From Rhodoferax sp. U11-2br (GTDB lineage: Bacteria; Pseudomonadota; Gammaproteobacteria; Burkholderiales; Burkholderiaceae_C): a DNA stretch of 64,000 nt. Below the pieces are notes generated by a model, which saw nothing but the letters and a program-made list of their open reading frames with translations, was not told the DNA's origin and did no database searches. Made by a program: the position numbers and the translations under genes. Below, piece by piece: positions 27,994-37,488 of this stretch; within the stretch, counting starts at the first letter, position 1; every line of letters begins with the position of its first letter. The DNA lies in the NCBI RefSeq assembly GCF_018619435.1, contig NZ_JAHFZF010000016.1:1-64000 (forward strand). Reading direction: 5' to 3'.

Positions 27994-29306
27994 GCCACCC
28001 ACACACATCCTTCTGGCGCTTCGTTGTACGACTGGTTGGCATCACGCTCTTGGCCAGTTGTGCTGCGCCGACCAAATTGTTGGCCCAGCAAGCCGATGTA
28101 TCCCGCCAAGTGTTGGCCAGCCAGGACGGCTGGGCCGCTGCCGAAGGCGGCACCCGTGGCGGCACAGATGCCGCCCCTGAGCAGGTGCTGGATGTGCACA
28201 ACCGGGCCGAGCTGGTGGTCGCCTTGCAGCGCAGTGGCAACTTGCCCAAGATCATCCGCCTGCATGGCCGCATCGACCTCAGCGTGGACGATGCCAACCG
28301 CCCTTTGGGTGCGGCAGACTACCGCGACCCGGCTTTTGATTTTGAACAGTACTTACAAACCTATGCGCCTGCCATCTGGGGCAACAAGCCACTGACCGGT
28401 CCGCTGGAGGAGGCACGCCAGCGATCGGTGGCCAGACAGGCGGCACGGGTCGTCATCCGCATTCCGTCCAACACCACGCTGATCGGTGTCGGCCACGATG
28501 CCGGGCTGGAACACGGCATGTTGTTGTTGCCCAGGGTCGACAACGTCATTCTGCGCAACATCCATTTCTCAGATGCGTATGACCACTTTCCGGCTTGGGA
28601 CCCGCAGGACAACGCCCATGGTGAGTGGAACTCCGAGTACGACGCGGTGAGTTTGCGCGGCGCCACCCATGTGTGGGTCGACCACTGCAGTTTCAGCGAC
28701 GGTGAGCGCCCGGACCACAGCGCCCGCATCGCCTTGGGCCGCCCGATGCAGCACCATGACGGTCAACTGGATATCACCCAGCAGTCCAACTATGTCACGG
28801 TCTCTTACAACCATTTCAAGGAACACGACAAGACCAACCTGGTGGGTGCCAGCGACAGCCAGGAGGCCGATGCCGGCAAACTCAAGGTCAGCTTTCACCA
28901 CAACCTGTGGGAGCACACCAAAGAACGGACACCGCGTGTGCGTTACGGCCAGGTGCACCTCTACAACAACCTCTATGTGGCAGCCAAGGGCATACCCTAC
29001 GCCTACAACTACGCCATCGGCGTCGGGGCGCAGTCCCACATCTTCAGTGAAAACAATGTGTGGGAAACCACTTCAGACATCTCGTCCAACACCTTGGCCA
29101 AGCTCTACAAGGGCAACGCCTTTTTTGACCGTGGCAGCTTGCACAACGGTCGGCCCGTGGATGTGTTGGCCGCTTTGCGGGCAGCCAATCCGGCAGCGAC
29201 GGTGAGTGCTGACCTTGGTTGGCAACCCACTTTGCACGAGACCGTGGATGACAGCGCCGACGTGGCAAAAATTGTGCGAGCGAGTGCGGGGGCCGGGCGT
29301 TTGTAG
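27990..29306 (+). CDS. Pectate lyase (PL1), probable lipoprotein
   Basis: 438-residue right-handed beta-helix enzyme cleaving polygalacturonate by beta-elimination. PL1 hallmarks are NTTLIGVGHDAGLEHGML, LRNIHFSDAYD, EYDAVSLRGATHVWVDHCSF, DGQLDITQQSNYVTVSYNHF (calcium-binding region), and TPRVRYGQVHLYNNLYV with the conserved catalytic Arg. The N-terminus ends in LLASCAAP, a lipobox with Cys near residue 24, so the enzyme may be anchored in the outer membrane instead of being secreted free. Translation is coupled to the pectinesterase through ATGA. Together the pair would make the oligogalacturonides imported by the neighbouring transporter. Confidence 0.93.
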   Translation: MSHPHTSFWRFVVRLVGITLLASCAAPTKLLAQQADVSRQVLASQDGWAAAEGGTRGGTDAAPEQVLDVHNRAELVVALQRSGNLPKIIRLHGRIDLSVDDANRPLGAADYRDPAFDFEQYLQTYAPAIWGNKPLTGPLEEARQRSVARQAARVVIRIPSNTTLIGVGHDAGLEHGMLLLPRVDNVILRNIHFSDAYDHFPAWDPQDNAHGEWNSEYDAVSLRGATHVWVDHCSFSDGERPDHSARIALGRPMQHHDGQLDITQQSNYVTVSYNHFKEHDKTNLVGASDSQEADAGKLKVSFHHNLWEHTKERTPRVRYGQVHLYNNLYVAAKGIPYAYNYAIGVGAQSHIFSENNVWETTSDISSNTLAKLYKGNAFFDRGSLHNGRPVDVLAALRAANPAATVSADLGWQPTLHETVDDSADVAKIVRASAGAGRL

Positions 29307-29434
29307 TCTTGCCCATGTTTTGCCAGTTGTCGCCCGGTTGACACACTTGCCTCAAAACGCTGTTTTGTCATGGGCAGGTCTTCTGCGCAGACAAGCACAC
29401 ATGAGTCTTGTGGTCATTGATGCTATTAATGGTG

Positions 29435-29475
29435 TAGCTATTAGCCCTTATTAATAAAGGGCTAGAAGGGTATTT
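29435..29475. repeat. Dispersed palindromic repeat, copy 4
   Basis: TAGCTATTAGCCCTTATTA followed by ATAAAGGGCTAGAAGGG: a reverse-oriented member with a strong AGCCCTTATT/AATAAAGGGCT stem, located between the convergent pectate lyase and GGDEF/EAL genes. In this position it could also act as a bidirectional transcription stop. Confidence 0.8.
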
Positions 29476-29476
29476 G

Positions 29477-31804
29477 TTATATATATGCCTGAGCCACGGC
29501 GGTGGCGGGGCTCCAGGCCGCATCCGGCTGCCAGCTGCTGACCCAAGCCGGCAAGGTGTCGGCAGGCATCGGCCGGGCAATGCCGTAACCCTGCGCCAGA
29601 TCGCAGCCCAATTGCAACAGCAGGCTGCCGTGCGCAATGGTTTCCACACCCTCGGCAATCACCTCGCGGTTGAAGGCACGCGCCAGACTGATGACCCCTT
29701 CCAGGATGCTTCGGTCTTGCGGATCGTCGAGCATGTTGCGCACAAAACTCTGGTCGATCTTGATCGTCGACACCCGCAGGCGCTTCAGGTAGGTCAGTGA
29801 GGAGTAACCGGTGCCAAAGTCATCCAGCGCAAACGCCACACCCATCTTCTGACAGTCTTCAATCACCTGCGAGGCGTAGCCAATGTCTTGCAGCGCACTG
29901 GTCTCCAACATCTCCAGCGTCAGTTTGCCCGGGTCCATGCCGGGGTGCGCTTGCAGCAGCGAACGCAGGCGGTCCACAAAATTGGGTTGCTGTAACTGCT
30001 GCGCTCCCACATTCACACTGACCTGCAGTTCCAGCCCCTGGGCCTGCCACAGGGTGATCTGTGTCAGCGCGGTGGCAATCACCCATTCGCCGACCTCAAT
30101 GGCCAGCGGGTCGGTTTCCATCAGTGGCAAAAATGCCAGCGGTAACAGCAGGCCATGGTCTGGGTGTTGCCAGCGGATCAGTGCCTCGGCCCCCACAACC
30201 AGGCCACTGCGCATGTTGACCTTGGGCTGGTAATGCAGCACCAACTCACCACTGGCCAAGGCCAGACGGATGCGCTCCAGACCTTCGTGGTGGCCTCGCA
30301 CGCTGCGGTCATGCACTGCATCAAACAGGTGGTAGTGGTTTTTGCCGGTCTGTTTGGCCTGGTACATGGCCTGGTCGGCCTGGCGTAGCAGTTGGTCGGG
30401 CTCCATGGCCTCGGTTTGCGGGTAGAAAGTGACACCCAGGCTGGCTGAAACCTGCAGCGTCAGCCCATCGATCAGGAAGCTCTGGTTGGCTGCAGCCAAC
30501 AGGCGATGGAGCATGGGCAGACAGCCAGCGGTGTCGACCAGATCGGTCAGCACCGCCACAAACTCGTCGCCACCAATACGCGCCAGGGTGTCACCCTCAC
30601 GCATCACCTCTTTCATGCGGTTGGACAAGGCCACCAGCAGCCGGTCGCCGGTTTCATGGCCATACTCGTCGTTCACCGCCTTGAAGCTGTCCAGGTCGAC
30701 ATAGGCCACCGCCAGCAGAACATCGTGCCGCTGGGCCTGCGCCATGTCCTGGCGCAGCCGGTCAGCCAGCAGCGCACGGTTGGGCAGGTTGGTCAGTAGG
30801 TCGTAGTGGGCACTGTGTTCCAGCCGGGTCTGACTTGCCTTGAAGCTGGTGATGTCGGAAAACAGCGCCACGTAATGGGTGGCAGTACCCTTGGCGTCAC
30901 GCACCGTGGTGATCGTTTGTAACTCGGCATAGACCTCACCATTTTTGCGGCGGTTCCAGATCTCACCGTACCAGTGGCCTTTGTTGAGGATGTCGTGCCA
31001 CATCGCTGTGTAGAAGGTGGCGTTCTGCCGCCCGGAGGACAGCATGCTGGGGCGCTGATGCAGCACCTCGTCGCGGCTGTAGCCGGTGATGTGGGTGAAC
31101 GCGGCGTTGACATTGACGATCTGCCCTCGGGTGTTGGTGATCATGATGCCCTCGCGCGCCTGACTGAACACGCTGGCGGCCAGAAACAGCTGCTCCTGCG
31201 CGGCGATGCGTTCGCTGATGTCGAACAACACCATGCGCAACTGGGCTGCGCCCGCTTCATCCTGCGCCTGGGTGGCCATCAGTCTGGCCCAGAAAAAGCT
31301 GCCGTCCGCACGTTTCAGGCGCAACTCTGCCGACAGCTTCTGTTGGGTTTGGCGCCGTTGGCGCAGCAGGTAGTAGGTGTCCTGGTCGTCACGGTGGATG
31401 AACTGGTGCAGTGGCGCCCCCAGCATGGCCTGGCAGCTCAGACCAAGCAGGCTGGCTGCCGTTTGGTTGGCTCGCAGCATCTGGCCGCTGTCATTGAGGG
31501 TGACATAGCCCACCGGGGCCTGGTCGTAGAGGGCGGTGTAGTCGGCACGTGATGTCTCCAGCGTGTCCTGCATCCGGCGCAGTTCGTCGTTTTGCATCTC
31601 CAGCTCGATCTGGTGCACCTGCAACTCATGCAGGGCGCGCAAGACGCCCTCAGTCGAGTGGTCCTGTGCGTTGTGACTCGTGGCTAACTGCTGCTTCAAC
31701 GTGGCTTCTGCACGCTGGCGCATGGCGTGTGCCTCGGTTGGCGCAAGCTGGTCTGCCATGCGCGTGGCAGGGGGTGCCGTTGGGTCGGGGATCTGACTGG
31801 GCAT
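29477..31804 (-). CDS. PAS-PAS-GGDEF-EAL cyclic di-GMP protein
   Basis: 775-residue cytoplasmic signalling protein. A helical segment with the motif LHELQVHQIELEMQNDELRR (residues ~60-80) leads into PAS 1 (~88-205) and PAS 2 (~215-335), then a diguanylate cyclase domain with an intact RIGGDEF active site (~411) and a phosphodiesterase domain with GAEALIRW (~540) and DDFGTGYSSLTYLK. Both catalytic motifs are intact, so it could make or degrade cyclic di-GMP, with PAS sensing deciding the balance. The I-site RxxD before GGDEF is not obvious (MREGDTLAR). The start has GGAGG 8 nt upstream, and it lies 19 bp after the CheB-CheR gene, likely one transcript. Confidence 0.93.
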   Translation of the reverse strand: MPSQIPDPTAPPATRMADQLAPTEAHAMRQRAEATLKQQLATSHNAQDHSTEGVLRALHELQVHQIELEMQNDELRRMQDTLETSRADYTALYDQAPVGYVTLNDSGQMLRANQTAASLLGLSCQAMLGAPLHQFIHRDDQDTYYLLRQRRQTQQKLSAELRLKRADGSFFWARLMATQAQDEAGAAQLRMVLFDISERIAAQEQLFLAASVFSQAREGIMITNTRGQIVNVNAAFTHITGYSRDEVLHQRPSMLSSGRQNATFYTAMWHDILNKGHWYGEIWNRRKNGEVYAELQTITTVRDAKGTATHYVALFSDITSFKASQTRLEHSAHYDLLTNLPNRALLADRLRQDMAQAQRHDVLLAVAYVDLDSFKAVNDEYGHETGDRLLVALSNRMKEVMREGDTLARIGGDEFVAVLTDLVDTAGCLPMLHRLLAAANQSFLIDGLTLQVSASLGVTFYPQTEAMEPDQLLRQADQAMYQAKQTGKNHYHLFDAVHDRSVRGHHEGLERIRLALASGELVLHYQPKVNMRSGLVVGAEALIRWQHPDHGLLLPLAFLPLMETDPLAIEVGEWVIATALTQITLWQAQGLELQVSVNVGAQQLQQPNFVDRLRSLLQAHPGMDPGKLTLEMLETSALQDIGYASQVIEDCQKMGVAFALDDFGTGYSSLTYLKRLRVSTIKIDQSFVRNMLDDPQDRSILEGVISLARAFNREVIAEGVETIAHGSLLLQLGCDLAQGYGIARPMPADTLPAWVSSWQPDAAWSPATAVAQAYI

Positions 31805-31823
31805 GACAGAGCCTCCGTGGTGT

Positions 31824-34800
31824 TTAGCTGTCTGACGTTCGCAAACGCTCCGTCGTGGTCACAGCATAGACCTTGCCGTTGGTATCAATCAGTGCGGTAG
31901 CCAACAGAGCAACGTCTACCGTTTGGCCGCTGCGCGTCAGCCTCTGTGTCGGGTACAGCGCCAGCACCTGACCTGCGCTGAGCTGCTGGAGCTGGTGCAT
32001 GGCTTCATTCACCAATGCCGGTGGAATGCGTTCACGCAAGGTCATCTGCAGGGCCTGTGCCTCGGTCCAGCCGTACAGGCGCTCAGCCGCCGGGTTCCAG
32101 GCCAGGATACGGCCCTCCAGGTCGGTCATGGTGATGGCATCAAAGGCGTCGCGCACCACCACCGCCAGGCGTGCCAGCTGGTTGGCCTGTGCCAGTGCGG
32201 CCTCGGTGCGCTTGAGCTCGCTGATGTCACTGAAGGTGATCACCGCCCCCTCGATCACGTTGTCCAGCGTGCGGTAGGGTCGGATACGCAGCGTGAACCA
32301 GGCACCGTCGGTGGTCTGCACCTGCACCTCCTTGGTCACCAGGGTGTCAAGCACGGCTTGCGCGTCACTCACCAGGCTGGTGTAACCCACCAGGTTCGAC
32401 ACAATGTGTCCGACCGGGCGTCCCACGTCGCTGCTGATCAGGTTGATGAGCTGCGAGGCGGTCGGGGTGAAGCGCAGGATGCGCAGGTTGTGGTCCACAA
32501 ACACGGTGGCAATGCCGGTGCCCGCCAGCAGGTTGTTCATGTCGTTGTTCAGGCGGGACAGGTCGTCGACCTTGAGGTTGAGCTCGTTGTTGACGGTGGA
32601 CAACTCTTCGTTGACCGACTGCAGCTCCTCCTTGGAGGTCTCCAACTCCTCGTTCGTGCTTTGCAGCTCCTCATTGACCGACTGCATTTCCTCGTTGCTG
32701 GACTTGAGCTCCTCGTTGGAGCTTTCCAGCTCTTCCAGCGTGCTTTGCAGGTACTCGTCCTTGGCGCGCAACTCCTCGCGCAGGGTGCGCATCTGGGCGG
32801 CGGCCGTTTCTGTGGCGGCACCGTTCTGCAGTGCGGGCGCCACCGGCTCTGACTGCTGCGCTTCTTCCAGAAGCACCAGGTACAGCGGCGCATCGCTCTC
32901 GCTCTCGGGCCCGGCCAGCGCCGGGCCGGTGGCCACCGGGCGCACACACAGGTTGACGCGGCTGAAGTGGCCATTGGTCTTGACGTGCAGACCTGCGATG
33001 TGCACCGGCTCTTGCTGCGCCACACAGCGGTGCAAGGCGTTCGAGAGCGCCGGGCGCAGGCCCTCACGCGCCATCTTGAGGATGTTGGCAACACCGACCT
33101 CGCCCGGTGGTGTCTCCAAATACATGCCGGTGCGCCCGTGCAGGTAGAGGATATCGCCCAGGCTGTTGATCAACGCACCGGCTGGCACCACCTGGGCCAG
33201 CATGGCCTGTTCGGTCAGCTCACGCAAAGGCAGTTTGGCCGAGAACACTTCGCGGCCTGCGCCCCGCGGCTGCGTGGCCTGCCCGGTGTGTGGCGCTGGC
33301 AAAAAACGCCCGGGTGAGCGCGACAAACCAGCCTCGGTGGCTTTGCGCTGGTAAATCTTGGCCTTGCGGTCGAGTGAGGCAAACAACGTCAACGCGTCAC
33401 CCACGCCCTCGGAGGTGCCCAAAAACAGCAGGCCCTGCGGGTTCAAGGCGTAGTGGAACAGAGGCATCAGGCGCTTTTGCAGCTCGGCCCCCAGGTAAAT
33501 CAGCAGGTTGCGGCAGGTGATCAGGTCGAGCCTGGAAAACGGCGGGTCGCGCGTCAGGTCCTGCTCGGAAAACACCAGCATGTCGCGAATGCTTTTGTGG
33601 ATGCGGTAACCGCCGCCGTCGGGTTCGGCCGTGAAAAAACGCGCCAGCCGCGGCGGCGAGATGTCGGCCGCAATACCCGCCGGGTACAGCCCGGCGCGCG
33701 CAAACGCGATGGCGCGGCTGTCGATGTCGGTGGCAAACAGCTGCACGGTGTAACTTTGTTGGAGCGTTGCCATGTGCTCTTGCAGCAGGATCGCAATCGA
33801 ATACGCTTCTTCACCGGTGGAGCAACCGGCAACCCAGATCCGCACCGTGTCATTGGCGGCGGATTTGCCCGCAAACAGCATCGGCACCACCTGTTTTTCA
33901 AACACCTCAAACACCTCGGGGTCGCGGAAAAAGTTGGTCACCCCAATCAGCAGGTCACGAAACAGCGCCTGGGTCTCCTCGCTGTTGTGCTGCAGGTAAC
34001 GTACATAGTCGTCAATCTGGCTGATCTGGTGCACCGACATACGCCGTTCGATCCGGCGCTGGATGGTGCTGGGTTTGTACTGTGAAAAATCGTGTTTGGT
34101 CTGGGTGCGCAGCAGCACAAAAATGCGCTTCAAAGCGCTTTCGTTGATGACCACCGGCTTGTCAGAAAGCATCGCCAACTTGCCAAAGGCGTAACTCACA
34201 TAACTGCTCAGGCGCGCGGGCATCTGCTTGGCGTCGAGCTGGTAGTCCACCAGACCGGTGGCGATGGCGCTGCGTGGCATGCCGTCAAACTCGGCGCTCT
34301 CGGGGGTTTGCACCATCACCATGCCCCCGGCATCCTTGATGGCACGCAGGCCCAGTGTGCCGTCGCTGCCGGTGCCAGAGAGCACCACACCAATGGCCCG
34401 TTCACGCTGGTCAGCGGCGAGGGACTTGAAGAAAAAGTCGATGGGCAGACGCTGCCCGCGTGGCGCGCCGGGCGCCAGCAACTGCAGGCTGCCGTTGATC
34501 AAGGCCATGTCGTGGTTGGGGGTGATGATGTAGACGCAGTTTGGCGCCACCGTCATGCTGTCTTCGACCTCCAGCACCGGCATCGGGGTGAAGCGGCGAA
34601 TCAACTCGGCCAGCAGGCTTTTGTGGTCCGGCGCCAGGTGTTGCACCAGCACAAAGGCCATGCCGCTGGCCACGGTCTTGGGCATGCCCGCAAAAAACGC
34701 CTCAAACGCCGCCAGCCCACCGGCCGAGGCGCCAATGCCCACAATCGGAAAACTGCCAGGGCTGTCAGGCGCTGCTGCTTCTTCGGCGGGGGCGGTGCCC

Positions 34801-34859
34801 GGGTCGAGGCTGGGTGGGGTCGGCAAGGTGGCAAGGGCGCCCGTGGATCGTTTTGTCAT
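31824..34859 (-). CDS. CheB-CheR-PAS fusion protein
   Basis: 1011-residue fusion. The CheB methylesterase domain (~38-225) keeps the triad: Ser in GIGASAGG, His in LVQHLAPDH, Asp in LSGTGSDGTLG; there is no receiver domain. The CheR methyltransferase domain (~240-500) has NFFRDPEVFE and the SAM-binding WVAGCSTGEEAYSIAI. A coiled coil (~710-785) built of repeated EELxSxNEE units follows, then two PAS domains (~785-890, ~905-1005). Such fusions are thought to modify receptors or other proteins rather than act in classical chemotaxis. AGGAG lies 6 nt before the ATG. The downstream partner is the GGDEF/EAL gene 19 bp away. No MCP or CheA/CheW gene is adjacent. Confidence 0.93.
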   Translation of the reverse strand: MTKRSTGALATLPTPPSLDPGTAPAEEAAAPDSPGSFPIVGIGASAGGLAAFEAFFAGMPKTVASGMAFVLVQHLAPDHKSLLAELIRRFTPMPVLEVEDSMTVAPNCVYIITPNHDMALINGSLQLLAPGAPRGQRLPIDFFFKSLAADQRERAIGVVLSGTGSDGTLGLRAIKDAGGMVMVQTPESAEFDGMPRSAIATGLVDYQLDAKQMPARLSSYVSYAFGKLAMLSDKPVVINESALKRIFVLLRTQTKHDFSQYKPSTIQRRIERRMSVHQISQIDDYVRYLQHNSEETQALFRDLLIGVTNFFRDPEVFEVFEKQVVPMLFAGKSAANDTVRIWVAGCSTGEEAYSIAILLQEHMATLQQSYTVQLFATDIDSRAIAFARAGLYPAGIAADISPPRLARFFTAEPDGGGYRIHKSIRDMLVFSEQDLTRDPPFSRLDLITCRNLLIYLGAELQKRLMPLFHYALNPQGLLFLGTSEGVGDALTLFASLDRKAKIYQRKATEAGLSRSPGRFLPAPHTGQATQPRGAGREVFSAKLPLRELTEQAMLAQVVPAGALINSLGDILYLHGRTGMYLETPPGEVGVANILKMAREGLRPALSNALHRCVAQQEPVHIAGLHVKTNGHFSRVNLCVRPVATGPALAGPESESDAPLYLVLLEEAQQSEPVAPALQNGAATETAAAQMRTLREELRAKDEYLQSTLEELESSNEELKSSNEEMQSVNEELQSTNEELETSKEELQSVNEELSTVNNELNLKVDDLSRLNNDMNNLLAGTGIATVFVDHNLRILRFTPTASQLINLISSDVGRPVGHIVSNLVGYTSLVSDAQAVLDTLVTKEVQVQTTDGAWFTLRIRPYRTLDNVIEGAVITFSDISELKRTEAALAQANQLARLAVVVRDAFDAITMTDLEGRILAWNPAAERLYGWTEAQALQMTLRERIPPALVNEAMHQLQQLSAGQVLALYPTQRLTRSGQTVDVALLATALIDTNGKVYAVTTTERLRTSDS

Positions 34860-34948
34860 GCGGAGCTCCTGGTCAAACCGGTGGGTGTGCGGGCGCCCGG
34901 CGCCAGCAGCTGGCTGAAGTGTAGGCCTTGTGCTGTGATACCAAACAT

Positions 34949-34992
34949 GTAGCTGCTAGCCCTTGATAGACAAGGGCTGAAGGCCAATTTTC
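34949..34992. repeat. Dispersed palindromic repeat, copy 5
   Basis: TAGCTGCTAGCCCTTGATAG followed by ACAAGGGCTGAAGGCCAATT: a full reverse-oriented member in the 242-bp gap between the divergent CheB-CheR and histidine kinase genes. Confidence 0.85.
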
Positions 34993-35101
34993 TTCAAAGT
35001 GGGGCTTATGTGCGCCAGCGCACGCAGGCCACGGACGCGCACCGTTATGCTGGACCACCTCCACCAAGGGCTGTTGTGGCCTGGTCTCCTCGGGTTCTGT
35101 C

Positions 35102-37414
35102 TTGAAAAATATCTCCAAACCATTCACCTGGCTGGCGGCGGCGTTGCTGTTGTTGGGTGCGGGTGTCTATTTCAGCTATGGGTCGGTCTACCCCAGGCTC
35201 GAAGCCTTGATCTTGCTGGCTCTGCTGATGACCGCGTTCCTGTTGTTCTGGGTGATCCAGAAAACACAGCAGGCCGAAAAAAACCTGGCCCATCTGGACA
35301 CCTTGCGCCTGCTGGCCGCGCAGGAGGAAAGCAACCGCCAGTTGCTGGAGGCCAACCGTCTGGCACAGGACGGTGCCCAAAAGCTGGCGGTGACGCTGGA
35401 CTCGATTGGGGACGCGGTGATCGCCACCGACGCCCAGGCGCGTATCACGTTGCTCAACCCGGTGGCGCAGAAGCTCACCGGCTGGACGCTGGCGCAGGCC
35501 ATCGGGCAGCCGGTGGACCAGGTGTTCAAGATTGTGGCCAAGACCAGCCGCGAGCCGGTCACCGTACCGGTGCTGGCGGCTTTGGCACACGGCACCGTGC
35601 AGGGTCTGGCTAACCACACGGTGCTGCTGGCGCGCGACGGCCAGGAGTACGACATTGCCGACAGCTGTGCCCCGATCCGCGATGCCGATGGCTTGGTGGT
35701 GGGAGCGGTGCTGGTGTTTCGCAATATCACCGAGGAATACGCCACCCAGCAGGCGCTGCGCCAGGTCAGTGCGCTGCAAAAGGCCATCTTCAACAGTGCC
35801 AACTTTTCCAGCATTGCCACCGACGCCAAGGGTGTGATCCAGATCTTCAACGTGGGGGCCGAGCGCATGCTGGGCTACACCGCCGCCGAGGTGGTGAACA
35901 AGGTCACCCCGGCCGACCTGTCCGACCCGCAGGAGATGATCGCGCGTGCCGCGTCACTCAGTCTGGAACTGGGGACCGAGATCGCGGCGGGTTTTGAGTC
36001 CCTGGTGTTCAAGGCCTCGCGTGGCATCGAAGACATTGACGAGCGCACCTACATCCGCAAGGATGGCCGTCGCCTGCCTGCCATGGTGTCGGTGACCGCT
36101 TTGCGTGATGAGGCTGAGGCCATCATTGGTTACCTGTTGATTGGCACCGACAACACCGCCCGCCGTGCGGCCGAGGTCGAGCGTGAGCGACTCGACCGGG
36201 TGCTGCGTGACAAAAATGCCGAGCTCGAAGCGGCCCGTGCTGCTGCCGACAAGGCCAACCTGGCCAAGTCCGAGTTTTTGTCGGGCATGAGCCACGAGTT
36301 GCGCTCACCGCTCAACGCCATCCTGGGTTTTGCACAGTTGATGGAGTCGGGCACGCCGCTGCCGACCCCCTCACAAAAAGCCAGCATCGACCAGATCCTG
36401 CGTGCGGGCTGGTATTTGCTGGAACTGATCAACGAGGTGCTGGACCTGGCGCTGATCGAGTCCGGCCAGCTCTCGCTCTCGCGTGAGCCGGTGTCGCTGT
36501 CCGAGGTGCTGCAGGACTGCCAGACCCTGATGGCGCCCGCCGCACTGAAAAAATCGGTCAGGCTGCACTTTGTGCCCCTGACGCTGCCGTGTTTTGTCAG
36601 TGCCGACCACACCCGGCTCAAACAGGTGGTGATCAACCTGCTGTCCAACGCCATCAAATACAACCGCCAGGGTGGCAACGTGACGGTGAGCGGCCATGAA
36701 GGGGTTGCTGGGCGCATCCGCCTGAGTGTGCAAGACACCGGTGAGGGCCTGCCCGCCGACAAGCTGGTGCAGCTGTTTCAGCCCTTCAACCGACTCGGCA
36801 AGGAAGACAGTGAGGAGGAGGGCACCGGCATCGGCCTGGTGGTGAGCAAACGCCTGGTCGAGCAGATGGGGGGGGAGATGGGGGTGGTCAGCACCGAGGG
36901 TGCAGGCAGCGTGTTCTGGGTCGAGCTGGCCTTGGTGGGTGCGCCACAGTTCAGTGATGTGGCCGACGAGATGCTGCAGCCACACGTGACGTCCGCAGCC
37001 CATGGTGAGCGGGTGCGCACCCTGTTGTATGTGGAAGACAACCGTGCCAACATGGAGCTGGTGCGTCAGCTGATTGCCAGGCGCCCTGATTTGCGCATGT
37101 TTGGCGCCGAGGACGCCACACGTGGCATGGCGCTGGCGCGTGAACACCAGCCCGATGTGATTTTGCTGGACATCAACCTGCCCGGCATCAACGGACTGCA
37201 GGCGCTCAAGATCTTGCAGGAAGACGAAAACACCCGGCACATCCCGGTGCTGGCGCTCAGTGCCAATGCCATGCCGCGCGACATTGAGCGTGGCCTGGCG
37301 GCGGGCTTTCTGCGTTACCTGACCAAGCCGATCCGGGTCACCGAGTTCATGGATGCGCTCGATGCCGGGCTGGTCTTGGCACAGGCCCAGCGTGCGGCTT
37401 TGCAAGAGCTTTGA
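35102..37414 (+). CDS. Membrane hybrid histidine kinase (PAS-PAS-HisKA-HATPase-REC)
   Basis: 770-residue inner-membrane kinase. Two N-terminal helices (AAALLLLGAGVYFSYGS, LILLALLMTAFLLFWVI) enclose almost no periplasmic loop. PAS 1 (~95-205) and PAS 2 (~225-350) follow; then HisKA with the phospho-acceptor in GMSHELRSPLNAIL (~396), an HATPase domain (NLLSNAIKYNR N-box; GTGIGLVVSK G-box) and a C-terminal receiver domain whose acceptor Asp is in DVILLDINLPG (~688). The start is a TTG with no strong ribosome site; no ATG occurs before the second helix, so this is a best estimate. The kinase core is strikingly similar at the DNA level to that of the gene at 37489. Confidence 0.88.
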   Translation: MKNISKPFTWLAAALLLLGAGVYFSYGSVYPRLEALILLALLMTAFLLFWVIQKTQQAEKNLAHLDTLRLLAAQEESNRQLLEANRLAQDGAQKLAVTLDSIGDAVIATDAQARITLLNPVAQKLTGWTLAQAIGQPVDQVFKIVAKTSREPVTVPVLAALAHGTVQGLANHTVLLARDGQEYDIADSCAPIRDADGLVVGAVLVFRNITEEYATQQALRQVSALQKAIFNSANFSSIATDAKGVIQIFNVGAERMLGYTAAEVVNKVTPADLSDPQEMIARAASLSLELGTEIAAGFESLVFKASRGIEDIDERTYIRKDGRRLPAMVSVTALRDEAEAIIGYLLIGTDNTARRAAEVERERLDRVLRDKNAELEAARAAADKANLAKSEFLSGMSHELRSPLNAILGFAQLMESGTPLPTPSQKASIDQILRAGWYLLELINEVLDLALIESGQLSLSREPVSLSEVLQDCQTLMAPAALKKSVRLHFVPLTLPCFVSADHTRLKQVVINLLSNAIKYNRQGGNVTVSGHEGVAGRIRLSVQDTGEGLPADKLVQLFQPFNRLGKEDSEEEGTGIGLVVSKRLVEQMGGEMGVVSTEGAGSVFWVELALVGAPQFSDVADEMLQPHVTSAAHGERVRTLLYVEDNRANMELVRQLIARRPDLRMFGAEDATRGMALAREHQPDVILLDINLPGINGLQALKILQEDENTRHIPVLALSANAMPRDIERGLAAGFLRYLTKPIRVTEFMDALDAGLVLAQAQRAALQEL

Positions 37415-37426
37415 TGTTTATGCAAG

Positions 37427-37470
37427 AAATTGGCCTCAAGCCCTTGTTTTATAAGATCGTATAGCTATCA
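37427..37470. repeat. Dispersed palindromic repeat, copy 6
   Basis: AATTGGCCTCAAGCCCTTG followed by TATAAGATCG and TATAGCTATC: a forward-oriented member with both outer arms conserved and a decayed second core arm, between two histidine kinase genes. Confidence 0.75.
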
Positions 37471-37488
37471 CTATGGGAGCTATCTTTG

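Noticed and set aside
32560-32760. Short-period DNA repetition suspected as a tandem repeat
   Set aside because: It encodes the EELxSxNEE coiled coil of the CheB-CheR-PAS fusion, which is conserved in this protein class, so it is not a separate DNA element.
34092-34952. Long plus-strand open frame opposite the CheB-CheR-PAS gene
   Set aside because: The minus strand encodes an intact CheB domain here; the plus-strand product is a GC-rich antisense frame with no domain.
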